DNA from: Nocardioides campestrisoli
GTDB lineage: Bacteria > Actinomycetota > Actinomycetes > Propionibacteriales > Nocardioidaceae
DNA length: 64,000 nt
NCBI RefSeq assembly: GCF_013624435.2
Contig: NZ_CP061768.1
Coordinates: forward strand, 1 to 64,000
Direction: 5' to 3'
Below the pieces are notes generated by a model. The model made no database searches. It had not been told where the DNA came from and worked only from the letters and a program-made list of their open reading frames with translations. Position 1 is the first letter of the stretch; each line of letters begins with the position of its first letter. A program made the position numbers and the translations under genes. Below, piece by piece: positions 36,222 through 44,631 of the stretch.

Positions 36222-38419
36222 GCCTTGACCGTAGCCTTCGGCTGGGCGTCGACCGGGGACTGCGGGTCGCGCACCTTGCGCGGCCACCAGAACGTGTCAC
36301 CCAGGGTGAGCGCGAGCGACGGCACCAGCACGGTCCGCACCACCAGGGTGTCGAGCAGGACGCCGAGGCAGATGATCGCGCCGAGCTGGGCGAGCACCAC
36401 CAGGGGCAGCACCCCGAGCACCGCGAAGACCGCCGCCAGCAGGATGCCCGCGCTGGTGATGACGCCGCCGGTGGCCGCCAGCGCCCGGAGCATCCCCTCG
36501 CCGGTGCCGTGCTCGCGCGCCTCCTCCTTGGCCCGGGTGACCAGGAAGATGCTGTAGTCGACGCCGAGCGCCACCAGGAACAGGAACGCCAGCAGCGGCA
36601 CCCCGACGTCCATCGTGTCGAACCCGAAGACGCCGGTGAAGATCCACCACGAGGCGCCCATCGCCGCCGAGTAGGTCGCGACCACGGCGAGCACCAGCAG
36701 CACCGGCGCGACCAGCGAGCGGAGCAGGATGATCAGCGCACCGAGCACCAGCAGCAGGATCAGCGGCAGGATCAGGACCCGGTCACGCACGGACGCGTCG
36801 TTCTCGTCCACCGACTCCGCGTCGCCGCCGCCGACGTACGTCGTCTCGAGGTCCGCGACCGCCTCCCGCACAGCGCCCACGGTCTCCCGGGCCTCGTCGC
36901 TGCCCGGCGCTGCGTCCAGGACGGCGTCGACCTGGGCGATCCCGTCGGCCTGGGTGGTGACCCGGGCCGAGGTGATGCCGTCGACGTCCTCGACGGTCGA
37001 CACCACCTCGTCGGGGTCGGCGCGGGTGATCACCTGGACCGGGTCGGTGAGGCCGGCGGCGAAGGACTCGCCCAGCCGCTCGGAGGCGGTGATCGCCTCC
37101 GGGGTGTCGAGGAACTGGTCGGCCGGGCGCAGCCCCGTGTCGATCTGGAAGAGCCCGACCATCATCAGGCCCAGCGCGACCAGGGTGCCGGCCACGAACG
37201 CCGGCGGGCGCTTGGCCACGGTGTTGCCGACCCGGCGCCACACCGACTTGGTGTCGACCAGGGCCCGGTCGCCCACGTGCGGCACCTTGGGCCAGAAGAT
37301 CCACCGGCCGAAGACCACCAGGGCGGCCGGCAGCACCAGGAGCACGAAGGTCATCGCGATCAGGATGCCGATCGCGCAGGCAACGCCCAGGCCGCGGGTG
37401 GCGGGAAAGACCGAGAGCAGCAGGGTGAGCAGACCCAGGACGACCGTGGTGGCGCTGGCGAAGACCGGCTCCGCGGTGCGGGTCAGCGCGCGGGCCATGG
37501 CGGCGTGCCGGGACTCGTGCCGCTTGAGCTCCTCGCGGTAGCGGGAGATCAGCAGGAGGGCGTAGTTGGTGCCGGCGCCGAAGACCAGCACGCTGAGGAT
37601 GCCCACCGTCGACTCGTCCCAGGTGAGGTAGCTGATCCGTTCCATCACCTGGGTCGCCACGATCGCGGCGAACCGGTCGGCCAGAGCGACCACGGTGAGC
37701 GGGATCAGCCAGAGCACCGGGCTGCGGTAGGTGATGATCAGCAGCAGGGCCACGACCCCGGCGGTGGCGAGCAGCAGCCGGAGGTTGGCGCCCTCGAAGA
37801 CCGCGGCGACGTCGGCCTGGATGCCGGCCGGACCGGTCACCTGGACCTCGACCCCGTCGGGGACCTCCTCGGCCAGCTGGTCACGCAGCTCGCCGACCCG
37901 GTCGGCGTTCTCCGAGGAGGTGTCGGCGACGACCGGGACGATGGCGTACGCCGCCGTCCCGTCCTCGGCGACCTGGAGGCCCGACTCCTCGCCGCCCGGA
38001 CCGCCCGACGGGCCTTCGTCCGGACCAGGCCGGCCACCGCCCGGCTGGCCGGAGCCCTGGCCGGAGCCCTGGCCGGAGCCCTGGCCCTCGGCCCCCGTCA
38101 TCTCCGCGATCAGCGGGCCGATCTGCCCGCGGATCGTCCCGAGCTGCTGCTCGCTCAGCTTGCCGTCCTCGGCGGTCCAGAGGACGATCGCCACCGACGC
38201 CTCGTCCTCGGGCAGCTCGGCCTGGAGTGCGACCGCCTCGGTGCTGTCGTAGCCGACGGGCAGGCCCTCGGTCGGGCCGGTGGTGCGCTCGCCCTCGCCG
38301 ACGAGACCGAGCACCGCCCCGGCCATCAGCAGGGGCAGGAGGGCCACCAGCCAGGCGACCTTCTTGCCGGTGAGGAACGTCGCGATCCGGCTGGCACCGG
38401 CGGACTGTGACGAGGACAT
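36218..38419 (-). CDS. MMPL family RND-type transporter
   Basis: Large membrane exporter of the MmpL/HpnN-like superfamily. The 733-aa protein has two repeats of one helix, an extracytoplasmic loop and five helices. Typical motifs are FGAGTNYALLLISRYREEL in the first half and FLVALGVDYSIFLVTRAKEE in the second, where the Asp carries the proton path. The first loop contains three GQGS units from a 12-bp tandem repeat (38047-38082). It is divergent from a marR gene across a perfect palindrome, so drug- or lipid-inducible export is a fair guess. Confidence 0.9.
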   Translation of the reverse strand: MSSSQSAGASRIATFLTGKKVAWLVALLPLLMAGAVLGLVGEGERTTGPTEGLPVGYDSTEAVALQAELPEDEASVAIVLWTAEDGKLSEQQLGTIRGQIGPLIAEMTGAEGQGSGQGSGQGSGQPGGGRPGPDEGPSGGPGGEESGLQVAEDGTAAYAIVPVVADTSSENADRVGELRDQLAEEVPDGVEVQVTGPAGIQADVAAVFEGANLRLLLATAGVVALLLIITYRSPVLWLIPLTVVALADRFAAIVATQVMERISYLTWDESTVGILSVLVFGAGTNYALLLISRYREELKRHESRHAAMARALTRTAEPVFASATTVVLGLLTLLLSVFPATRGLGVACAIGILIAMTFVLLVLPAALVVFGRWIFWPKVPHVGDRALVDTKSVWRRVGNTVAKRPPAFVAGTLVALGLMMVGLFQIDTGLRPADQFLDTPEAITASERLGESFAAGLTDPVQVITRADPDEVVSTVEDVDGITSARVTTQADGIAQVDAVLDAAPGSDEARETVGAVREAVADLETTYVGGGDAESVDENDASVRDRVLILPLILLLVLGALIILLRSLVAPVLLVLAVVATYSAAMGASWWIFTGVFGFDTMDVGVPLLAFLFLVALGVDYSIFLVTRAKEEAREHGTGEGMLRALAATGGVITSAGILLAAVFAVLGVLPLVVLAQLGAIICLGVLLDTLVVRTVLVPSLALTLGDTFWWPRKVRDPQSPVDAQPKATVKA

Positions 38420-38458
38420 GAGAGGCTCCAGAAGCGGGTAAGATGGCTAGAGAAGTGT

Positions 38459-38479
38459 ATTGCTAACTAGGTTAGCAAT
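38459..38479. promoter_or_regulatory. Perfect palindromic operator between MMPL and marR
   Basis: ATTGCTAAC (38459-38467) and its exact complement (38471-38479) flank TAG. It lies 40 bp before the MMPL start and about 80 bp before marR. Size, symmetry and place fit a MarR dimer site that represses the exporter and marR itself. Confidence 0.8.
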
Positions 38480-38556
38480 GCTGCAATACCCAGCATGACC
38501 GGGGGACAAACCGGGCCGCCCGAGGCTCGGCCGGGGAAGGTGGAGGGAGGTTCTTG

Positions 38557-39072
38557 GTGAGCGACGCCAGCGACACGAGAGCATCGGAACGCGCTCCCGG
38601 GTGGGACCAGACCGGCAGCCTGCTGGCCCTGCGCGCAGTCCTGGACCGGACCCTGCGACTGCACCACGCCGTGGCCAACCGCGCGGGCCTGAGCGACCGC
38701 GAGCTGGAGGCGATGGCGCACCTGAGCCGCGAGCCCCTGGGGCCCGCCGAGGTGGCCCGCCGTCTCGACGTCTCCACCGCCGCCTCCACCGGGATCGTGG
38801 ACCGGCTGGTCGCCCGCGGTCACGCGGAGCGGCGGCCCCACGCCGGGGACCGCCGGCGCACCGAGGTGCACGTCACCGAGTCGGGGCGTCGGGAGGCCTC
38901 CGGCCACCTGCGGCCGATGTTCACCGCCCTGGACGAGCTGGACCGGGGCTTCTCCGCGCAGGAGCGCGAGGTGGTCGAGCGCTACCTGCGCGGCGTGCTC
39001 GCCGCGCTCGACGCCGTGATCGAGCAGGAGCCGGAGCCGGACACCGCCGCCGCGGAGGGCGACCTCCGGTAG
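38557..39072 (+). CDS. MarR family transcriptional regulator
   Basis: A 171-aa winged-helix repressor. The DNA-binding core runs from SDRELEAMAHL through GPAEVARRLDVSTAASTGIVD to the wing AERRPHAGDRRRTEVHVT (about 45-115), flanked by dimerisation helices. It should bind the palindrome at 38459-38479 and control the divergent MMPL-GNAT pair. GTG 38557 is chosen over TTG 38554 because GGAGGGAGG ends 6 bases before it. Confidence 0.9.
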   Translation: MSDASDTRASERAPGWDQTGSLLALRAVLDRTLRLHHAVANRAGLSDRELEAMAHLSREPLGPAEVARRLDVSTAASTGIVDRLVARGHAERRPHAGDRRRTEVHVTESGRREASGHLRPMFTALDELDRGFSAQEREVVERYLRGVLAALDAVIEQEPEPDTAAAEGDLR

Positions 39073-39082
39073 CTCGGCCTCT

Positions 39083-39100
39083 CCGGCCGGGAGCGGCCGG
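39083..39100. terminator. Stem-loop between marR and the siderophore ATPase gene
   Basis: CCGGCCG and CGGCCGG form a 7-bp stem with a GGAG loop between convergent genes. Just beyond it, GTCTAGCGGT is repeated in tandem (39121-39140), duplicating the ATPase gene stop region. Confidence 0.45.
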
Positions 39101-39132
39101 GCCTGGCGGTCTCTGGTGCTGTCTAGCGGTGT

Positions 39133-39978
39133 CTAGCGGTAGTACGTCGCGATCAGCTGGCCGTCGATCTCGTGCACCGCGACCGGCAGCCCGTAGATCT
39201 CCTCCAGCAAGTCGGGCCGCATGATCTCGGCCGGCGGGCCGCAGGCCACCACCTTGCCGTCGCGCATCGCCACGATGGTGTCGGCGTAGCAGGAGGCGAC
39301 GTTGAGGTCGTGGACGACGACCACGATCGTCCGGTCCAGCTCGCGGGCGGCGTCGCGCAGCCGGCCCATCATCGCCACCGCGTGCCGCAGGTCGAGGTTG
39401 TTGAGCGGCTCGTCGAGCAGCACCACGTCGGTGTCCTGGCACAGCACCATCGCCACGAACGCCCGCTGCCGCTGGCCGCCGGAGAGCTGGTCGAGGAACC
39501 GGTCGGCGTACTGGGTGAGGTCGAGGTACTCCAGCGCCTTCTCGACGTGGGCCAGGTCGTCGGGGCCGGGCCGCCCCTTGGAGTGCGGGTAGCGCCCGAA
39601 GGTGACCAGGTCGCGCACGGTCAGCCGGATGTCGAGGTGGTTCTCCTGGCGCAGCACCGCCATCCGCCGGGCCAGCTCCTCGCCGGGCGCGGTGGCCACG
39701 TCGAGACCGGTGACGGTGACCCGGCCGGCGTCCGCGCTCTGCAGTCGCCCGGCGATGGAGAGCAGGGTCGACTTGCCGGCGCCGTTCGGGCCGATCAGTG
39801 CGGTGACACCACCCAGCGGGAGGTCGAGCTCGACGTCGTCGACGACCACCTGGCGGCCGTAGCGCTTGGTCACGCCCTCGGCCCGGATCCCGGGGCGGGG
39901 CAGGCCGGTGCAGGCGTCCGTGCCGATGCCGCTGCCGGCGGGGTCGTGGGTGCCGGTGGCCGGGTGGGTGGTGGTCAT
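39133..39978 (-). CDS. Ferric-siderophore ABC transporter ATP-binding protein
   Basis: ATPase of a FecBCDE-type importer. The 281-aa protein has Walker A GPNGAGKST, the signature LSGGQRQRA, Walker B VVLLDEPLNNLDL and the H-loop VVVVHDLN. Its NNLD form resembles the catechol-siderophore ATPases YclP and FatE. The N-terminal 30 residues are an extra disordered extension. ATG 39978 overlaps the upstream permease stop by 4 bp. Confidence 0.9.
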   Translation of the reverse strand: MTTTHPATGTHDPAGSGIGTDACTGLPRPGIRAEGVTKRYGRQVVVDDVELDLPLGGVTALIGPNGAGKSTLLSIAGRLQSADAGRVTVTGLDVATAPGEELARRMAVLRQENHLDIRLTVRDLVTFGRYPHSKGRPGPDDLAHVEKALEYLDLTQYADRFLDQLSGGQRQRAFVAMVLCQDTDVVLLDEPLNNLDLRHAVAMMGRLRDAARELDRTIVVVVHDLNVASCYADTIVAMRDGKVVACGPPAEIMRPDLLEEIYGLPVAVHEIDGQLIATYYR

Positions 39979-40988
39979 GCGAGGTTCCTCCGGGCGCGGT
40001 GGATCAGCAGGGCGATGAAGGTGAGGCCGCCGACGAGCTCGATGACGACCGACAGGGTGGTGGTGACGTCGAGCAGCCGCTCCAGCACGAACTGCCCGCC
40101 GACCAGGCAGATGACCGCGGAGAGGCCAGCCAGCGGGAGCACGACGGCGTGCCGGTGGGTGCCGGCGAGCAGGTAGGCGAGGTGGGCGACCAGCAGCCCG
40201 AAGAAGGTGATCGGCCCGACCAGGGCGGTGGAGACCGAGACCAGGACGGCGACCAGGGCGAGCACCCGGGTGGTCTCCCGGCGGTGGTCGACCCCGAGGC
40301 TGGTGGCGGTTGGGGCGCCCAGGGCCAGCACGTCGTAGACCCGCAGCCGGCGGACGACGATCAGGGTCGCCACCGCGACCACCGCCGCGGTCACCCACAC
40401 CAGGTCCTCGTCGACGGTGGTGAACGAGGCGAACATCAGGTTCTGCAGGACCTGGAACTCGCTGGGGTCGATCAGCCGCTGCAGGAAGCCCGCGATGCTG
40501 CGGAACAGGGTGGCGAAGACCATCCCGACCAGGATCAGCACGTGCAGCGGGTAGCGGCCCGAGGTGAAGAGCCAGCGGAAGAGCGTCAGCGCGAAGACGA
40601 GCATCAGCAGCGTCTCCAGCGCGAACTGCAGGCGCGGATCGGTGTCGCGGAAGAGCTGGGCGGAGAAGAAGAAGACCACCACGGTCTGCACCAGCACGTA
40701 GAGCGCGTCGAAGCCCATCAGCGCCGGGGTGAGGATGCGGTTGCCGGTGACGGTCTGGAAGAGCACGGTGGACAGGGCGATCGCCCAGCCGACCAGGACC
40801 AGCGCGACCAGCCGCCGGATCCGCAGCGGCACCACGATCTCGGCGTACCCACCGGTGTCGGCGAGCAGGAAGCCGGCGACGACCGCTACCGCGACCACGG
40901 CGGCCAGACCGACCCGGGTCCACGGGGGGAGGGCGCGCCGAGGGCGGGCGACCGGCGCGCCGGGCAGGGGCTGGACGTCAGTCGACAC
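39975..40988 (-). CDS. Ferric-siderophore ABC transporter permease (FecCD family), second
   Basis: A 337-aa membrane permease with about nine helices and the FecCD pattern: LVALVLVGWAIALS early, a GFDALYVL segment replacing the common G...P motif, and VGPITFFGLLVAHLAY before the ATPase-contact region. It forms a heterodimeric channel with the next permease. The GTG start overlaps the upstream permease by 11 bp. Confidence 0.88.
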   Translation of the reverse strand: MSTDVQPLPGAPVARPRRALPPWTRVGLAAVVAVAVVAGFLLADTGGYAEIVVPLRIRRLVALVLVGWAIALSTVLFQTVTGNRILTPALMGFDALYVLVQTVVVFFFSAQLFRDTDPRLQFALETLLMLVFALTLFRWLFTSGRYPLHVLILVGMVFATLFRSIAGFLQRLIDPSEFQVLQNLMFASFTTVDEDLVWVTAAVVAVATLIVVRRLRVYDVLALGAPTATSLGVDHRRETTRVLALVAVLVSVSTALVGPITFFGLLVAHLAYLLAGTHRHAVVLPLAGLSAVICLVGGQFVLERLLDVTTTLSVVIELVGGLTFIALLIHRARRNLA

Positions 40989-41880
40989 GAGGGGCCTTCC
41001 GCAGCAGCAGGAACAGGAAGAACGCGGCGCCCAGCACGCCCATCACGGTCCCGACCGGGATCTCGTAGGGGTAGCGGATCAGCCGGCCCAGGATGTCGCA
41101 GGCGAGCACCAGCCCGGAGCCCAGGACGGCGACCCAGGGCAGCCCGCGGCGGGCGTTGTCGCCGACCATCGCGCTCACCACGTTGGGCACCACCAGGCCG
41201 AGGAAGGGGATCACCCCGACCGTGACCACGACGACTGCGCTGACCAGGGAGACGATGCTCAGCCCGATCGCCAGGACGGCGCGGTGGTTGATCCCGGCGT
41301 TGGTGGAGAAGGTCTCGCCCATCCCGGCGACGGTGAACCGGTCGGCGGCCAGGAAGGCGACCACGACGAGCGCCGCGACCAGCCAGAGGAGCTCGTAGCG
41401 GCCCCGGAGCACCCCGGAGAAGTCGCCGGTCATCCAGCTGTTGAGGGTCTGGAGCAGGTCGTTGTGGAAGGCCAGGAAGGTGGTGAACGCCCCGATCACG
41501 CCGCCGAGCATCAGCCCGATCAGCGGCACCAGGATCGTCTCGCGCACCGGCATCAGCCGCACCACCCGCAGGAAGAGCCAGGTGCCGACCAGCGCGAAGA
41601 GCGCGGCCGTGCCCATCTTGGCCATCAGCGGGGCTCCCGGCGCCAGCAGCGTGATCGCCACCAGACCCAGGCCGGCGGCCTCGGTGGTGCCGACCGTGGA
41701 GGGCTCGACGAACCGGTTGCGCACCAGCAGCTGCATGAGCAGCCCGCAGACCGCGAGCGCGGCCCCGGCCAGCACCAGGGAGACGGTCCGCGGCAGCCGG
41801 GAGACCAGGACGACCTCCCAGGAGGCGTCGGCGACGCCCACCGACATGCTCACCGCGGCGAGCAGCAGGAGCACGACCAC
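40978..41880 (-). CDS. Ferric-siderophore ABC transporter permease (FecCD family), first
   Basis: A permease with the FecCD motifs RLPRTVSLVLAGAALAVCG, EPSTVGTTEAAGLG, and VIPFLGLVVPNVVSAMVGD near the ATPase contact. The first ATG/GTG/TTG start is GTG 41880 (300 aa), which begins right at the first membrane helix and is short for the family. The frame stays open upstream, and a CTG at 41955 overlaps the binding-protein stop (CTGA), giving 325 aa with a basic N terminus. The true start is therefore uncertain. Confidence 0.85.
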   Translation of the reverse strand: MVVLLLLAAVSMSVGVADASWEVVLVSRLPRTVSLVLAGAALAVCGLLMQLLVRNRFVEPSTVGTTEAAGLGLVAITLLAPGAPLMAKMGTAALFALVGTWLFLRVVRLMPVRETILVPLIGLMLGGVIGAFTTFLAFHNDLLQTLNSWMTGDFSGVLRGRYELLWLVAALVVVAFLAADRFTVAGMGETFSTNAGINHRAVLAIGLSIVSLVSAVVVVTVGVIPFLGLVVPNVVSAMVGDNARRGLPWVAVLGSGLVLACDILGRLIRYPYEIPVGTVMGVLGAAFFLFLLLRKAPRVD

Positions 41881-41951
41881 CCCGCCGGCCAGGGCGGCCG
41901 GCGGGGTGGGGCGACGCGTGCGCTCCGCGCGCGTCGAGGTGGCGGTCCCGC

Positions 41952-42920
41952 TCAGGAGAGGCCGGCCTCGACGTCGTCGATCAGGGTGCCGAGCGAGGTC
42001 AGGCCGCCGGTGACGATGTACCAGGCCTCGGCGTCGACGTAGGTGACCTTGTCGTTCTTCCAGGCCGACGTGGCGCGGACCAGCTGGTTGTCGAGGATCT
42101 CCTCGGCCGACTTGCCCTCCTCGCCGATCGCGGCGTCGCGGTCGACCACGTAGAGCAGGTCGGGGTTCGCCTCGCGGACGAACTCGAAGGAGACCGCCTC
42201 GCCGTGACGCGACTCCTCGTCGCCGAGCTCGCCGGTGGCGGCCTCGACGCCGAAGACGTCGTGCAGGAACCCGAAGCGCGAGTTCACGCTGTAGGCGGTG
42301 ACCTCGCCGCCGCTGGTCAGCAGGACCAGCGCCTTGCCGGCCCCGTCGGCCTGCTCGGCCACCGCGGCGATCCGCTCGTCGTACCCCGCGAGGATGTCGG
42401 CGGCCTCGTCGGTCTTCTCGAAGATGCTGGCCAGGGTCTCGACGTTCTCCCGGGTGCTGTCCAGGTAGTCGCCGGAGTCGACGGAGAGGTCGAGCACCGG
42501 GACGCCGTCGAAGGTGTCCTCGAGCGTGTCGTGCATGGGGGCCGAGCGGCCGCCGACGATGATCAGGTCGGGCTCGGTCTGCGGGATCGCCTCGAGGTCG
42601 GGCTCGAACAGGTCGCCGACCGTGACGTACTCGTCGCTCTCGTACTTCGTCAGGTACGACGGGATCGCGCCGCCCTTGGCCACGCCGGTGACGGCGTCGA
42701 CGCCCAGGGTGTCGAGGGTGTCGAGGACGCCCATGTCGAAGACCACGACGCTCTCGGGGTTCAGCGGCACCTCCTCCTCGCCCAGCGCGTCGGTCACGGT
42801 GATGGTCTCGCCCGCGGCGGCGGCGTCGTCCGCCTCCGCGTCGTCCCCGCAGGCGGTGAGGGCCAGCCCCAGCAGCGGGAGGGTCGCGAGGGTGGCGAGG
42901 CGGCGGTGGTTCAGCAGCAT
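41952..42920 (-). CDS. Siderophore-binding lipoprotein (FecB/FatB-like)
   Basis: Membrane-anchored receptor that captures a ferric siderophore outside the cell. The 322-aa protein has a signal peptide with lipobox LTAC (Cys24) and the two-lobed helical-backbone binding domain, with EPDLIIVGGRSA and PDLLYVVDRD as lobe strands. It resembles FatB/YclQ-type receptors for catechol or petrobactin-like ligands, but the ligand is not provable from sequence. It heads the four-gene operon, 35 bp from an iron box. Confidence 0.9.
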   Translation of the reverse strand: MLLNHRRLATLATLPLLGLALTACGDDAEADDAAAAGETITVTDALGEEEVPLNPESVVVFDMGVLDTLDTLGVDAVTGVAKGGAIPSYLTKYESDEYVTVGDLFEPDLEAIPQTEPDLIIVGGRSAPMHDTLEDTFDGVPVLDLSVDSGDYLDSTRENVETLASIFEKTDEAADILAGYDERIAAVAEQADGAGKALVLLTSGGEVTAYSVNSRFGFLHDVFGVEAATGELGDEESRHGEAVSFEFVREANPDLLYVVDRDAAIGEEGKSAEEILDNQLVRATSAWKNDKVTYVDAEAWYIVTGGLTSLGTLIDDVEAGLS

Positions 42921-42954
42921 GGTGTGGTGGTTCCGTTCGTTCCGAGAGATTGAG

Positions 42955-42973
42955 TTAGGTAAGGCTAAGTTAA
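42955..42973. promoter_or_regulatory. Iron box (DtxR/IdeR-family operator)
   Basis: TTAGGTAAGGCTAAGTTAA matches the 19-bp IdeR consensus TTAGGTTAGGCTAACCTAA at 16 positions. It lies between the divergent siderophore receptor and siderophore-interacting protein genes, next to the only AT-rich patch in the area (TAATAT at 42971). It should shut off both genes when iron is plentiful. Confidence 0.85.
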
Positions 42974-43031
42974 TATTTGCCCGAGTCCCGGGTCACACCG
43001 GGGGTCCCCGATCGCCCGTCGAAGGAGCACC

Positions 43032-43841
43032 GTGCCGCCTGGACCCACCTCTGCCGCCCCCGACCGACCCGGCAGAGCGCGACCGACCCGGGACCGGCCC
43101 GCCGCGACCCGGCTGCTGGTCACCGGGACCGAGGACCTCACCCCGACCGTGCGCCGGGTCTGGTTCCGCAGCGACGACCTGTCGGCGTTCCTCGGCAGCG
43201 ACCACACCGACCGCTACGTCAAGCTCGTGCTGGGCGAGAGCGTGCGCACCTACACCGCGCTCTTCCCCGACGTCGAGGCCGGGACGCTGGCCATCGACTT
43301 CGTCCTGCACGGCGACCAGGGCGTCGCCGGTCCGTGGGCCGCGGCGGCGCAGCCGGGCGACGAGCTGGAGGCGCGTGGCCCGGGCGGCGGGTACCGCCCC
43401 GACCCGACGGCCGACTGGCACCTGCTGGTCGGCGACGAGTCGGCGCTGCCGGCGATCACCGCCGCGCTGGCCGACCTCGCCGAGCGGTCGCCGGACGCGG
43501 TCGTGCGGGTGCTGCTGGAGGTCGACGGCCCGGACGGCGAGCCGGCCCTGCGCGGGACGGCCGGGACGCAGGTGAGCTTCGTCCACCGTGGCGACGGCTC
43601 GTTGCTGGACGCCGTACGTCGGCTGGAGTGGCTGCCCGGCCGGGTCCAGGCGTTCGTGCACGGGGAGGCCGAGACGGTGATGCGCGGCCTGCGCCCGTGG
43701 CTGCTCGGCGAGCGCGGCCTGACCCGCGACCAGGTGTCGATCTCCGGCTACTGGCGACGCGGCGGCTCCGAGGAGGAGTTCCGGGTCTGGAAGCGAGACC
43801 TCGCCGCCACGGAGGCGCCCGCTGAGGTGCCCACTGGCTAG
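43032..43841 (+). CDS. Siderophore-interacting protein (FAD-binding ferric-siderophore reductase)
   Basis: Releases iron from imported ferric siderophores by reduction. The 269-aa protein has the SIP-type FAD-binding barrel (DRYVKLVLG followed by RTYTALF, where RxYT binds flavin), LAIDFVLHG, a GPGGGY loop, then a C-terminal NAD(P)H-like domain ending in SGYWRRGGSEEEFR, the hallmark of the family. The GTG start has GAAGGAG 5 bases upstream. It is divergent from the uptake operon and shares the iron box. Confidence 0.92.
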   Translation: MPPGPTSAAPDRPGRARPTRDRPAATRLLVTGTEDLTPTVRRVWFRSDDLSAFLGSDHTDRYVKLVLGESVRTYTALFPDVEAGTLAIDFVLHGDQGVAGPWAAAAQPGDELEARGPGGGYRPDPTADWHLLVGDESALPAITAALADLAERSPDAVVRVLLEVDGPDGEPALRGTAGTQVSFVHRGDGSLLDAVRRLEWLPGRVQAFVHGEAETVMRGLRPWLLGERGLTRDQVSISGYWRRGGSEEEFRVWKRDLAATEAPAEVPTG

Positions 43842-44593
43842 GAGGCGGCCCGGCTGGCCGCCAGCGCCGCGCCGATGATCCCGGCGCGGTTGCGCAGGGT
43901 CGCCGGCACGATCTCGGTCTCGATCTCGATCAGCGGCAGGAACTCCTCGCTCTGCTGGCTGACCCCGCCGCCCACCACGAACAGCTCGGGGGTGAAGAGC
44001 CGCTCCAGGGTCCGGTAGTAGACGGTCAGCCGCTCGGCCCACTCCGGCCAGGAGAGGTCGTCGCGCTCGCGGATGCTGTTGGCCGCGTGCTGCTCGGCGA
44101 CCCGGCCGTCGATCTGCACGTGGCCCAGCTCGGAGTTGGGCACCAGCACGCCGTCGTGCACCAGGGCCGACCCGATGCCGGTGCCCAGGGTGGTGACGAT
44201 GACCAGGCCGCGGCGGCCGCGGGCGGCCCCGTACTCCACCTCGGCCAGGCCGGCGGCGTCCGCGTCGTTGATCAGGTGCACCTCGCGACCGAGCGCCTCG
44301 GTGAAGAGCGCGTCGGCGTCGGTGCCGATCCACGCCGGGTCGATGTTGGGCGCGGAGTGCACCACCCCGCGCTTCATCACGCCAGGCACGGTGATCCCGA
44401 CCGCCGCCGCGGAGCGCGGGAAGTCGGCCACGAGCTCGCGGAAGACCCCGGCCACCGCGGTCGGGGTGGCCGGGCGCGGGGTGTCGATCTTCACCTTCTT
44501 CTGGGCGAAGTCGCCCGCCGCCAGGTCCACGGGCGCGCCCTTGATGCCGGTGCCGCCGAAGTCGATGCCGAGGGGGTGGTCCATGCGAGCCAT
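43838..44593 (-). CDS. ppgK: Polyphosphate glucokinase
   Basis: ROK-family kinase that phosphorylates glucose using polyphosphate or ATP. The 251-aa protein has the N-terminal phosphate motif GIDFGGTGIKG, the glucose-site region LINDADAAGLAEVEYG, and TLGTGIGSAL followed by LVPNSELGHV, typical of actinobacterial PpgK. The zinc motif of repressor-type ROK proteins is absent, as expected. ATG 44593 is used; ATG 44584 or GTG 44611 are possible. The 3' end overlaps the convergent SIP gene by 4 bp. Confidence 0.92.
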   Translation of the reverse strand: MARMDHPLGIDFGGTGIKGAPVDLAAGDFAQKKVKIDTPRPATPTAVAGVFRELVADFPRSAAAVGITVPGVMKRGVVHSAPNIDPAWIGTDADALFTEALGREVHLINDADAAGLAEVEYGAARGRRGLVIVTTLGTGIGSALVHDGVLVPNSELGHVQIDGRVAEQHAANSIRERDDLSWPEWAERLTVYYRTLERLFTPELFVVGGGVSQQSEEFLPLIEIETEIVPATLRNRAGIIGAALAASRAAS

Positions 44594-44631
44594 GACACCA
44601 CAGCGCGCCACCCCGCACCTACGATGACGCC

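Noticed and set aside
36300-38410. A 633-aa plus-strand frame antisense to the MMPL gene
   Set aside because: Shadow frame. The minus-strand product has complete MMPL motifs and helices.
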